Shown in pieces: positions 52,928-61,444 of a DNA stretch of 64,000 bases. This stretch comes from Terriglobia bacterium (GTDB taxonomy: Bacteria > Acidobacteriota > Terriglobia > Terriglobales > Acidobacteriaceae). The notes under the pieces were generated by a model that saw only the letters and a list, made by a program, of their open reading frames with translations, ran no database searches and had not been told where the DNA came from. Position 1 is the first letter of the stretch. Each line of letters opens with the position of its first letter. The translations under genes were made by a program, and so were the position numbers. Location of the stretch: contig JAJPJE010000041.1 in the NCBI GenBank assembly GCA_021324365.1, forward strand, positions 46,058 through 110,057. The letters are read 5' to 3'.

Positions 52928-54321
52928 GTGATGATTTTCAAGTTCGTTTTTTGATCGTGGATGACGAGCAAAGCATTCGCAAGCTGTGCATGACCATTGG
53001 ATCATCTCTTGGGTTCCATTGTCTGGAAGCGGAGAGCGCCGAGGCTGCGTTGGCTCTCCTGGAGACGGAATCCCCAGATATCGCCCTGGTCGACCGACGT
53101 TTGCCGAACATGTCGGGCGATGACTTGCTCCGTCAAGCCAAGGCGCTGCTTCCTCGTACCGAATTCGCAATCATCACGGGTCATGGATCCATCGAGTCTG
53201 CTGTCGAAGCTATGAAGCTCGGCGCCTACGACTACATCACCAAGCCGTTCGGAGCGGGGCAACTGAAACTGCTGCTGCAGAGGATGAAAGATAAGGTCCG
53301 CCTGGTTGCGGAAAACGAATACTTGCGGCAGGTCGTCAGCAACGAGATGGAATTGAACGTTATTGACGGCACCTCGGCAAAAATACAAGACGTCTTGCGC
53401 ATGATCTCGCGCCTGAAGGACACGCGTACTCCGGTACTCATCGTCGGGGAAAGTGGGACTGGAAAGGAATTGGTCGCGCGAGCCATTCACTTTCGTGGCT
53501 CTTTGCGCAAACGACCCTTCGTTGCTGTGGATTGCGGATCTCTAGTTCCTACACTGATCGAAAGCGAGTTGTTCGGCTATGAGCGAGGTGCCTTCACTGG
53601 GGCTTTGAAATCGAAAGAAGGATTATTCGTAGCCGCAAATGGTGGAACGATATTCCTGGACGAGATCGGCGAATTGCCACTTGAAATGCAAGCCAAACTT
53701 CTCCGCGTATTGCAGGAAAAAGAGATTCGTCCGGTTGGCAGCAATCAGCGGCATAAAATTGACGTGCGCGTAATCGCCGCCACGAACCGCGATTTGGAAG
53801 CCGCTTATCGAGCAGGCACTTTCCGCAAAGACCTCTACTTCCGATTGAACGTCGTAACGATTGCTCTTCCGCCTTTGCGCGAGCGCCGCTCCGACATTCC
53901 CGCGTTGATCCAGGCTTTTCTCGCTCGCTACGCCCCGAATCACAAGATCACGCTTACAACCGCAGCGATGAATTCGTTCCTGCAATATGAATGGCCAGGC
54001 AATGTTCGTGAGTTAGAGAATTGCATCGAACGAGCGGTGGCGCTTGGTAACGGAAACGTGATCGATGTGCAAGACCTTCCGCCTTCCATCCGATCCGCTT
54101 CGCCGGAACCGGTGAGCCGCCCGGAAGGCGCGCCTGCTGCCAGCAATCTGGAGGACCTGGAAAAGGAAACAATACGGCGAGTCTTCGAACAGGCCAAAGG
54201 AGATAAAGTGCTGGCGGGAAGGCTGCTCGGCATCAGCCGTGCGACACTCTATCGTAAGTTGAAGCGGTACAACATTGATTTTGCAGAACTGAAATCAACC
54301 GCCGCCGCCTCGCCGAACTAA
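52924..54321 (+). CDS. NtrC-family sigma-54-dependent response regulator
   Basis: This 465-residue regulator has an N-terminal receiver (D57 in IALVDRRLP, Lys in ITKPFGAGQ), a central AAA+ domain with Walker A (LIVGESGTGKELVARAI), the sigma-54-contacting GAFTGA loop (GYERGAFTGALKS), Walker B-type GGTIFLDEIGELPLEMQ, and a C-terminal HTH with AGRLLGISRATLYRKLK. When phosphorylated it should activate sigma-54 promoters. It is the last gene of the three-gene phosphorelay operon; target genes are unknown, but the next gene is a candidate. Confidence 0.94.
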   Translation: MSDDFQVRFLIVDDEQSIRKLCMTIGSSLGFHCLEAESAEAALALLETESPDIALVDRRLPNMSGDDLLRQAKALLPRTEFAIITGHGSIESAVEAMKLGAYDYITKPFGAGQLKLLLQRMKDKVRLVAENEYLRQVVSNEMELNVIDGTSAKIQDVLRMISRLKDTRTPVLIVGESGTGKELVARAIHFRGSLRKRPFVAVDCGSLVPTLIESELFGYERGAFTGALKSKEGLFVAANGGTIFLDEIGELPLEMQAKLLRVLQEKEIRPVGSNQRHKIDVRVIAATNRDLEAAYRAGTFRKDLYFRLNVVTIALPPLRERRSDIPALIQAFLARYAPNHKITLTTAAMNSFLQYEWPGNVRELENCIERAVALGNGNVIDVQDLPPSIRSASPEPVSRPEGAPAASNLEDLEKETIRRVFEQAKGDKVLAGRLLGISRATLYRKLKRYNIDFAELKSTAAASPN

Positions 54322-54335
54322 TCCGCTTACCTTAA

Positions 54336-54349
54336 TACTTTCGAAAGTA
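54336..54349. promoter_or_regulatory. 14-bp perfect palindrome, possible operator
   Basis: TACTTTCGAAAGTA is a perfect palindrome 15 bp after the NtrC-like gene and 87 bp before the next start. A dimeric regulator could bind it. No -24/-12 promoter is seen nearby. Confidence 0.35.
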
Positions 54350-54435
54350 GGCGATGCGGCAAAAGGCTATCCCGCCCGCAGCTGTTTGCATCCTAACTGC
54401 CTGCCACTTCGGGGAGAAAACGAGGAGAATTGAGC

Positions 54436-54780
54436 ATGAAGAAGGTTTTTGCGTTAGTGATCGCGAGCGCTCTGTCGGGCTTCTGCTTCGCGCAGGGCAC
54501 CGCCGGCAGTGCAACAGGAAACTCCCAGACAGGCACGTCCGGATCGGTAGGAGCGCAGTCCGGTTCCAGTTCGACTGATACAGGCACGCAGGGCAGCACG
54601 AGCACCGAACAGACCCGGACCAAGAGCAAGAAGCATAAGAAACATCACAAAGGTAGCAGCAGCAACACTGGTACGAGTTCCAGCGGAAGCGGGTCGATGG
54701 GTTCCAGCACTGGATCGGGCGGCACCGGATCGACCGGCACCAGTGGCACTGGCAGCACCACGACTCCTCCCCAGAAGTAA
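54436..54780 (+). CDS. Small secreted Ser/Gly/Thr-rich protein
   Basis: The ATG at 54436 follows GAGGAG and gives 114 residues; a TTG at 54430 is in frame. A signal peptide (VFALVIASALSGFCFAQ) is followed by a low-complexity body rich in Gly, Ser and Thr with a short basic stretch (KSKKHKKHHKG). It has no recognisable domain and is probably unstructured in the periplasm or outside. It has its own strong terminator, so it is likely monocistronic. Confidence 0.75.
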   Translation: MKKVFALVIASALSGFCFAQGTAGSATGNSQTGTSGSVGAQSGSSSTDTGTQGSTSTEQTRTKSKKHKKHHKGSSSNTGTSSSGSGSMGSSTGSGGTGSTGTSGTGSTTTPPQK

Positions 54781-54802
54781 TTGTCAGATTCAGAGTTCCA
54801 TT

Positions 54803-54833
54803 AGGTGCGGGCGTTGCCTGCACCTTTATTTTT
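54803..54833 (+). terminator. Rho-independent terminator
   Basis: AGGTGCGGGC (54803-54812) pairs with GCCTGCACCT (54816-54825) around a GTT loop, one pair being G-U, and is followed by TTATTTTT. This clearly ends the small secreted protein transcript before the hyp operon. Confidence 0.92.
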
Positions 54834-54922
54834 GCCGCTCGTCGCCGCCGCTGCATGTTCAGCCATCACAGAATTTCCTAATTCCCGCCGATACATTCAG
54901 AGATAGTTACGGAGCCTTGCGC

Positions 54923-55213
54923 ATGTGTCTCGCGATTCCCGGGAAAATTGTCTCGATTGAAGACGCTGCAGGTCTGAGGCAGGCGCGTGTTCAATTTGGA
55001 GGCATCATCCGCGAAGCTTCGCTGGAACTCGTTCCTGAGGCACAGATAGGTGATTACGTTCTCGTACACGTCGGCTTTGCTATCAGCCGGATCGACGAGG
55101 ACGAGGCAAAGCAAACGCTCGCCGATTTGGAGCAAATGGCACGGCTGACCGAAGAGGTTGGTGCCGATGAGATGCCAGAACATTCCGTGCAGAATGGTCC
55201 GTCGCGGCAATGA
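54923..55213 (+). CDS. hypC: Hydrogenase maturation chaperone HypC
   Basis: HypC is a small chaperone that carries the Fe(CN)2CO precursor with HypD and delivers it to the [NiFe]-hydrogenase large subunit. The family start [17 protein letters not shown] is present with the essential Cys2, followed by a beta-barrel ([34 protein letters not shown]). The C-terminal ~20 residues are an extension compared with short HypC proteins. The reading frame is open far upstream, but the ATG at 54923 is set by this N-terminus. It overlaps hypD by 4 bp. Confidence 0.94.
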   Translation: MCLAIPGKIVSIEDAAGLRQARVQFGGIIREASLELVPEAQIGDYVLVHVGFAISRIDEDEAKQTLADLEQMARLTEEVGADEMPEHSVQNGPSRQ

Positions 55214-56322
55214 GATATATTGACGAGTTTCGCGACCCCCGCCTTGCCAAGTCTCTCATTGCAGATATTGTGCGGCACGTCACCCGCCCGTGGGTGCTGA
55301 TGGAAATTTGCGGCGGGCAGACACACACGCTGGTCCGCTATGGTTTCGACGAATTGCTGCCCAGATACATCGAGTTGGTTCACGGTCCTGGTTGTCCGGT
55401 GTGCGTTACTCCACTGGACAGCGTGGACAAGGCGATCGCAATCGCCTCGCGTCCCGATGTGATCTTCGTTTCTTATGGCGACATGCTGCGCGTGCCGGGG
55501 TCGAAGAGCGATCTCTTCCAGGTGAAAGCCGCAGGAGGCGACGTTCGCGTTGTTTATTCTCCCTGCGAAGCCGTCAAGATTGCGGAGGCAAATCCTGATC
55601 GCCAGATTGTTTTCTTTGGCGTTGGTTTCGAAACAACAGCTCCCGCGCATGCATTGACGGTCTTGCAAGCCCACCGACTTGGTCTGTTGAACTTTTCTTT
55701 GTTGGCGTCGCACGTGCTGGTTCCTCCGGCTATCGAGACTTTGCTGCAATCGCCAAGGAACCGGGTACAAGGATTCATTGCGCCGGGACATGTCTGCACA
55801 ATTGTCGGTTACAAGGAATATGAGCAGCTCGCCGCTCGCCATCACGTTCCAATCGTGGTTGGCGGATTTGAACCTACCGATCTGCTGGAAGCAATTCGCG
55901 AATTGATTCTGCAACTGGAAACAGGCCGCGCGGAAGTAGTCAATCAGTACGCGCGATCGGTTTCTCGCGCGGGAAATCTCGCCGCGCAACAGGCAATCGA
56001 GTTGGTATTCGAGAGGTGCGACCGAAGGTGGCGCGGTATTGGCTTTATTCCAAAGAGCGGAATGCGTATTCGTGCGGAGTTTGCGCAGTACGATGCGGAG
56101 CGGGTGTTCGGCATCGAGGAGAGCGGTGCGGAAGAGGCTTCGGAATGCATTGCCGCTGATGTGCTGATGGGATTGAAAAAGCCGATGGATTGCCCGGCGT
56201 TCGGAAGTGTCTGCGTCCCAGAATCACCTCTAGGTGCACCGATGGTTTCTTCAGAAGGTGCCTGCGCCGCGTATTACCGTTATCGTCGGCACGAAACACA
56301 AGCGAGCGGCGAGGTCCATTAA
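55210..56322 (+). CDS. hypD: Hydrogenase maturation protein HypD
   Basis: HypD is an iron-sulfur protein that, with HypC, assembles the Fe(CN)2CO unit. The 370-residue protein has [38 protein letters not shown], and [17 protein letters not shown], plus a C-terminal Cys region ([20 protein letters not shown] and [10 protein letters not shown]) in line with the 4Fe-4S cluster. The ATGA overlap with hypC and a near-immediate hypE start make it part of the hypCDEABF operon. Confidence 0.96.
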   Translation: MRYIDEFRDPRLAKSLIADIVRHVTRPWVLMEICGGQTHTLVRYGFDELLPRYIELVHGPGCPVCVTPLDSVDKAIAIASRPDVIFVSYGDMLRVPGSKSDLFQVKAAGGDVRVVYSPCEAVKIAEANPDRQIVFFGVGFETTAPAHALTVLQAHRLGLLNFSLLASHVLVPPAIETLLQSPRNRVQGFIAPGHVCTIVGYKEYEQLAARHHVPIVVGGFEPTDLLEAIRELILQLETGRAEVVNQYARSVSRAGNLAAQQAIELVFERCDRRWRGIGFIPKSGMRIRAEFAQYDAERVFGIEESGAEEASECIAADVLMGLKKPMDCPAFGSVCVPESPLGAPMVSSEGACAAYYRYRRHETQASGEVH

Positions 56323-57389
56323 TGTCGAAGTTTCCCGAATTCGATGGTGTGCTCACTTGCCCAGTTTCGGTGGGAGTCTCGGAGCGAATTCTGCTTGGGC
56401 ACGGCAGCGGTGGCAGACTGTCGGCGGAACTAATCCAGTCGGTTTTCCTGCCTGCCTTTGACAACACAGCATTGAATCACTTGAACGATCAGGCCATTGT
56501 AGATTTTGCTGGCAAGCAGCTCGCCATTACCACCGATACATTCGTTGTGAAGCCGCTTTTTTTCCCTGGTGGCGACATCGGCTCGCTAGCCGTGCACGGC
56601 ACCATCAATGATTTGGCTATGGGCGGCGTGCAACCTCTCTATCTCTCGGTCGCTTTTATTTTGGAAGAAGGATTGGAGATCGATGCTCTTCGACGGGTCG
56701 TAACGTCTTTGCAGCGCGCAGCCGAAGAAGCCGGGGTACAGGTAGTCACCGGTGATACAAAGGTCGTCGAGAAAGGTCATGGGGACGGCCTGTTCATCAA
56801 CACTACGGGAATCGGTATCGTGCCGGGCAGACTGCATCTTTCGGCCGATCAGGCAACTCCGGGTGATCGAGTGATTCTCAGCGGTCCGATTGGCGATCAT
56901 GGCATTGCCATTCTCGCGCAGCGCGAGGGACTGTCCTTCGAAACCACCATTCAAAGCGACTCCGCGGCACTTCATACCCTGGTTCGGGCGATGCTGCAAG
57001 GAGTGCCATCAGGTGCGATCCGTTGCATGCGCGATCCCACCCGAGGCGGCCTTTCCAGTACTGCAAATGAAATAGCCGCTCAATCGAAAGTTGGTATCGT
57101 CCTCCAAGAGGAGAAGATTCCGGTTCGCGAAGAAGTGCGCGGGGCATGCGAGCTCCTTGGTTTGGATCCGTTGTATGTCGCTAACGAGGGCAAGCTTGTT
57201 GCAGTGGTGGATCCGGCTGCTGCGGAGGCTGTGTTAAAAGCGATGAGGGCGCATCCGTTAGGTCGCGAAGCTTGCATTATCGGAACAGTGACAGAGTCGA
57301 ACCGCGGAACCGTGGTGATGCGAACTGCGTTCGGCACCATGCGCATCGTGGACATGCTTCCTGGTGATCAGTTACCGAGAATCTGCTAA
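56322..57389 (+). CDS. hypE: Hydrogenase maturation protein HypE
   Basis: HypE dehydrates a carbamoyl group on its C-terminal Cys to cyanide for the hydrogenase active site. The product ends PRIC, the required terminal motif. The N-terminus has ERILLGHGSGGRLSAELIQ and the AIR synthase-like core shows AITTDTFVVKPLFFPGGDIG and GTINDLAMGGVQPLYLSVA. The ATG at 56322 directly overlaps hypD's stop (TAATG), and the frame upstream is open but in the hypD coding region. Confidence 0.96.
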   Translation: MSKFPEFDGVLTCPVSVGVSERILLGHGSGGRLSAELIQSVFLPAFDNTALNHLNDQAIVDFAGKQLAITTDTFVVKPLFFPGGDIGSLAVHGTINDLAMGGVQPLYLSVAFILEEGLEIDALRRVVTSLQRAAEEAGVQVVTGDTKVVEKGHGDGLFINTTGIGIVPGRLHLSADQATPGDRVILSGPIGDHGIAILAQREGLSFETTIQSDSAALHTLVRAMLQGVPSGAIRCMRDPTRGGLSSTANEIAAQSKVGIVLQEEKIPVREEVRGACELLGLDPLYVANEGKLVAVVDPAAAEAVLKAMRAHPLGREACIIGTVTESNRGTVVMRTAFGTMRIVDMLPGDQLPRIC

Positions 57390-57393
57390 AGCC

Positions 57394-57738
57394 ATGCACG
57401 AACTCTCCATCGCCGAATCAATCCTGGATGCTGTCGAACGACAGGCGGCGGATCATCCGGACGCACGCTTCCACAAGATAGGCTTGCGTATCGGTGAGCT
57501 CTCCGGCATCGACGCCGATGCTCTGAACTTCAGCTGGCACGCCGTTACCCAGGACACCAGCTATCAGCAGACGGCATTAGAGATTGAATTCTGTCCACGA
57601 CGCCACCGCTGTGAGCAGTGCGGGCAGCAATTCACCGTCCACGATTACCGGACAGATTGTCCACGATGCAGGGACACGAACACCACTTGCATCGGTGGGG
57701 AAGAATTGGATATCGCTTACTTGGAAGTGGAGGAGTAA
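57394..57738 (+). CDS. hypA: Hydrogenase nickel-insertion protein HypA
   Basis: HypA delivers nickel together with HypB. The 114-residue protein has the nickel-binding N-terminus MHELSIAESILDAVE (Met-His2) and a zinc site with two CxxC-type pairs: CEQCG and CPRCRDTN, preceded by FCPRRHRC. It ends in LDIAYLEVEE. Nearly adjacent to hypE (4 bp) and overlapping the hypB start by one base, it is the fourth gene of the operon. Confidence 0.95.
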   Translation: MHELSIAESILDAVERQAADHPDARFHKIGLRIGELSGIDADALNFSWHAVTQDTSYQQTALEIEFCPRRHRCEQCGQQFTVHDYRTDCPRCRDTNTTCIGGEELDIAYLEVEE

Positions 57739-58424
57739 TGACTACCCGAGTGCCAGTAGAGAAGAAGGTCCTGAATGAGAATCAAATTGTGGCGAATGAA
57801 CTGCGCGACCGCTTCCGCGAAAACGCGGTTTTTTGTCTAAATCTGATCAGCTCGCCTGGGTCGGGCAAAACAACGCTATTGGAGAAGACTCTCGACCGGC
57901 TCCCGCGTAATACCCGTGTTGCGGTGCTTGCGGGTGATATCCAGACAGAGAACGACGCCAATCGTTTGAAGCGGAGCGGCTTCCCAGTGAAGCAAATTAC
58001 CACCGGCGGCACTTGTCATCTTGATGCCCGCATGGTTCAGAAACATCTCGAAGACTGGCCACTCGAGGACATTGATATTCTGCTGATCGAGAACGTCGGC
58101 AACTTGGTGTGTCCGTCAAGTTACGACCTGGGCGAGGCAGCAAAAGTTGTGCTGCTAAGCGTTACAGAAGGCGAAGATAAGCCGCTCAAATATCCGTCGA
58201 TTTTTTTCAAGTCCGAGTTAGTCGTGATCACCAAGCTCGATCTTCTGCCCCACGTGCCTTTCGACCTGGCAAAAGCGCGGGAAAATTGTCTACGAGTTCA
58301 TCCCGGTGTAGAGATCGTGGAAGTCGCCGCCATCAACGAGGCGGGTCTGGATCAATGGATGACGTGGCTGCGTAAGCGCCAGGATGCCACGTCGAAAAGC
58401 CGCACTGCCGTTCTGATTAATTAA
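57738..58424 (+). CDS. hypB: Hydrogenase maturation GTPase HypB
   Basis: HypB is a GTPase required for nickel insertion into hydrogenase. The 228-residue product has the P-loop NLISSPGSGKTTLLEKTLDR, GDIQTENDANRLKRSG, ITTGGTCHLDARMVQKHL (nickel/zinc-binding region) and ENVGNLVCPSSYDLGEA. It has no His-rich N-terminal tail, so it lacks the extra nickel store found in some HypB. The start ATG at 57738 overlaps the hypA stop. Confidence 0.95.
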   Translation: MTTRVPVEKKVLNENQIVANELRDRFRENAVFCLNLISSPGSGKTTLLEKTLDRLPRNTRVAVLAGDIQTENDANRLKRSGFPVKQITTGGTCHLDARMVQKHLEDWPLEDIDILLIENVGNLVCPSSYDLGEAAKVVLLSVTEGEDKPLKYPSIFFKSELVVITKLDLLPHVPFDLAKARENCLRVHPGVEIVEVAAINEAGLDQWMTWLRKRQDATSKSRTAVLIN

Positions 58425-58441
58425 GTTGCGAATGGACGGCC

Positions 58442-60784
58442 TTGCCATGGGAAGCCACTCACGTGGAGATTACGACATCGACAGTTCGCCGGAAGTTTGA
58501 AATCACTGGCATTGTGCAAGGTGTGGGTTTCCGACCCTTCGTTTATCGTCTCGCGACTGAATCTCGGCTCTCCGGACACGTTCTCAACGATTCACGAGGC
58601 GTGCAAATTGAAGTTCAGGGCCCGCCAGAGTCAATTGAAGCCTTTGCTGCGCGTATTCGCAATGAAGTCCCGCCGCTTGCCCGAATAACCAGCTTTTCCG
58701 CCTTTGAAGTTGCCCTGGATCCACGGCCTGATGGCTTCCGAATTGTCGAGAGCCGTTCCGGCTCAGAGCAGCGTGTCCTCATCTCGCCAGATATTGGAAC
58801 CTGCGACGATTGTCTTTGCGAACTGCTTGATCCAGATGATCGACGGTACCATTATCCCTTTATCAATTGCACAAATTGCGGGCCTCGATTCACTATCGTT
58901 CGCGATATTCCCTACGACCGGGCACTTACGACAATGTCAGTGTTTTCAATGTGTCCGGATTGCCAGCAGGAATATAACGACCCGACGAACCGGCGCTTTC
59001 ATGCGCAGCCGAATGCCTGTTGGAAATGCGGACCGAAGCTGCGGGTTGTAGCGAATAATGCTGATGGAACTTCAGCCCGAGATGAACCTGATAGGCCGCT
59101 TCGAGCAACCGTCGATCAGCTTCGCGCGGGTCGCATCGCCGCTATAAAGGGACTTGGTGGTTTTCATCTAGCCGTCGACGCTACTAATGTTGCAGCGGTA
59201 GAACGCTTGCGGATTCGCAAACACCGTATCGAGAAGCCGCTCGCGGTCATGGTTCCGGACATCGCGACCGCCGAGCGCTTCTGCGAGGTCGACGAAAAGT
59301 CGCGACAGTCGTTACTCGGCCCCGAGCGGCCCATTGTACTGTTGCAGAAACGCGAAGGCATCGAGATTGCCGAAGCGGTGGCGCCGGGAAATCGAGAGCT
59401 TGGCATTTTTCTTCCTTACACTCCGCTGCATCACCTGCTCTTTACGGAAGGCAGCTTTTCTGCGCTGGTGATGACGAGCGCGAACCTCAGCGAGGAGCCC
59501 ATCTGCATTGAGAACGATGAAGCGCTGCGCCGTCTAGCTGAAATTGCCGACTGCTTTCTGTTTCACGATCGTGAAATCCTGATTCGCAGCGATGATTCAG
59601 TCCTTCGAGTTGTTGACGGTCGCCCACGCCAGATACGCCGCTCGCGCGGATTCGTGCCTGTGCCGGTTTTCGTCGATCATCACCTGCCAAGCATTCTCGC
59701 TGTCGGAGGACAACTGAAGAACACAATCTGCTACGCGCAAGGAACTACGGCCTTCCTGAGCCAGCATATTGGCGACCTGGAGAACCTCGAAAGCTACGGG
59801 TTCTTTGGCGAAGCCGTGCAGCACCTCGGCCAGATTCTGGAGATGCACCCTCGGACCGTCGCTCACGACCTTCACCCTGGATACTTCTCGACCCAGTGGG
59901 CGCTAAAGCAGAAAGGAGTGAATCTGGTCGGCGTACAGCATCACCACGCACACATTGCCAGTTGCATGGCGGAAAATCATCTCGACGGCGAGGTCATTGG
60001 TTTTGCACTGGACGGCACCGGCTATGGCACCGATGGCCATATCTGGGGTGGGGAAGTGCTCATTGCCGATTATGCCGCCTTCAAGCGTACTGCGCACTTT
60101 GAATATGTGCCGATGGCCGGAGGTGAAGCCGCGATTCGCGAGCCCTGGCGTATGGCCGTAAGTTATCTCTGGCATCACTTCGGAAGATGCTTCATCAAGC
60201 GTGATCTGCGATTTCTTCGACCACAGAGCCCGCGATCGATCGAGGTCATGTGCCAAGCATTGGAAAAAGGAATCAACTCGCCGCTCACATCGAGCGTCGG
60301 GCGCCTCTTCGACGCTGTATCCGCAGTTTGCGGTGTTCGTTCCACGGTGAGTTACGAGGGGCAAGCAGCAATCGAGTTGGAGATGCAGATCGGCAATGCA
60401 GTCGAAGAATCCGCGTATCGAATCGATCTGGAAGAAGGAGACGGTTGTACTCTATTCAAGACTGGTCCGCTATTTGAGGCGATTCTTTTCGATATTGCCG
60501 ATGAGCTTCCGATCAGCTTGGTCAGTTCTCGTTTCCACAACGCCATCGTTAATGTGCTACTCGAGGCCGCACTGCGGCTCCGGGAACGCACCGGACTAAA
60601 CCGCGTTTGCTTGAGCGGAGGAACCTTTCAGAACGTTTATTTGTTCACACATCTGCAGGGGCGGCTGCGTGGTGCCGGTTTCGAAGTGTACTCGCACTCG
60701 GAAGTTCCAGCGAGCGATGGCGGAATCAGTCTGGGTCAAGCCATGATAGCGGCGCACCAGGTTCGCGCGGACCAGAAACACTGA
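58442..60784 (+). CDS. hypF: Carbamoyltransferase HypF
   Basis: HypF supplies the carbamoyl group from carbamoyl phosphate that becomes the hydrogenase cyanide ligand. Domains in order: acylphosphatase (GIVQGVGFRPFVYRL), zinc-finger pairs (CDDCLCELL, INCTNCGPRF, MCPDCQQEY, CWKCGPKL), YrdC-like domain (AIKGLGGFHLAVDATN), and a Kae1-like domain with VQHHHAHIASCMAENHL and ALDGTGYGTDGHIWGGE. At 780 aa it is complete. TTG at 58442 is the furthest start; GTG at 58463 is an alternative. It ends the operon; no hydrogenase structural genes are in the window. Confidence 0.95.
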   Translation: MPWEATHVEITTSTVRRKFEITGIVQGVGFRPFVYRLATESRLSGHVLNDSRGVQIEVQGPPESIEAFAARIRNEVPPLARITSFSAFEVALDPRPDGFRIVESRSGSEQRVLISPDIGTCDDCLCELLDPDDRRYHYPFINCTNCGPRFTIVRDIPYDRALTTMSVFSMCPDCQQEYNDPTNRRFHAQPNACWKCGPKLRVVANNADGTSARDEPDRPLRATVDQLRAGRIAAIKGLGGFHLAVDATNVAAVERLRIRKHRIEKPLAVMVPDIATAERFCEVDEKSRQSLLGPERPIVLLQKREGIEIAEAVAPGNRELGIFLPYTPLHHLLFTEGSFSALVMTSANLSEEPICIENDEALRRLAEIADCFLFHDREILIRSDDSVLRVVDGRPRQIRRSRGFVPVPVFVDHHLPSILAVGGQLKNTICYAQGTTAFLSQHIGDLENLESYGFFGEAVQHLGQILEMHPRTVAHDLHPGYFSTQWALKQKGVNLVGVQHHHAHIASCMAENHLDGEVIGFALDGTGYGTDGHIWGGEVLIADYAAFKRTAHFEYVPMAGGEAAIREPWRMAVSYLWHHFGRCFIKRDLRFLRPQSPRSIEVMCQALEKGINSPLTSSVGRLFDAVSAVCGVRSTVSYEGQAAIELEMQIGNAVEESAYRIDLEEGDGCTLFKTGPLFEAILFDIADELPISLVSSRFHNAIVNVLLEAALRLRERTGLNRVCLSGGTFQNVYLFTHLQGRLRGAGFEVYSHSEVPASDGGISLGQAMIAAHQVRADQKH

Positions 60785-60798
60785 AATAAAATCATTGC

Positions 60799-61443
60799 GT
60801 GCAATTCGAACTTACAGGTATAGAAGCTCGCGTTCTCGGATCTCTCGCCGAGAAAGAAACAACCACTCCCGATTACTATCCTCTTTCTCTGAATGCGCTG
60901 GTCAACGCCTGCAACCAGAAATCGAATCGCGATCCTGTCATGAATGTGGACGAAGATGCGGTTCGTGATGCACTCGATTCACTAAGCGGCAAAGGGCTAG
61001 CCACTGCAGCGAGCAGCGCCGAAAGTCGTGTAACCAAGTACGAGCATCGACTTCAGGAAGTTTTCAACTTTACTCGCGGTGAGGCTGCGATTATGTGCGC
61101 ATTGCTCTTGCGAGGTCCGCAGACGCCCGGCGAATTGCGCGGTCACACTGAGAGGATGTATCAGTTTGCCGAGCTGGCGGACGTGCAGAGCACTCTTCAG
61201 CGCCTGATGCAGCGTGAGGAGCCTTTAGTTCACGTTCTTCCTCGTCAACCGGGAACCAAGGAGGCGCGCTATATGCACCTGCTTTCGGGGGAGAACGTCG
61301 CCCAAGCGCCTCAGACGACGACGGAAGTGAGCCCCGCCGATGTTGACCGCATTTCGCGCCTGGAGGACACGGTGCAAGCACTGCAATCGGAACTGGCCGA
61401 CGTGAAAGCACAGCTCGCAGCATTTCGCAGACAATTCGAATAG
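60799..61443 (+). CDS. DUF480/YceH family protein
   Basis: This 214-residue protein has the YceH pattern: EARVLGSLAEKETTTPDYYP, LNALVNACNQKSNRDPVMNV, and CALLLRGPQTPGELRGHTER, two winged-helix-like units. It has a C-terminal coiled coil (ISRLEDTVQALQSELADVKA). Function is unknown. It starts with GTG 15 bp after hypF and ends convergent to the peptidase gene, so co-transcription with the hyp operon is possible. Confidence 0.87.
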   Translation: MQFELTGIEARVLGSLAEKETTTPDYYPLSLNALVNACNQKSNRDPVMNVDEDAVRDALDSLSGKGLATAASSAESRVTKYEHRLQEVFNFTRGEAAIMCALLLRGPQTPGELRGHTERMYQFAELADVQSTLQRLMQREEPLVHVLPRQPGTKEARYMHLLSGENVAQAPQTTTEVSPADVDRISRLEDTVQALQSELADVKAQLAAFRRQFE

Positions 61444-61444
61444 C

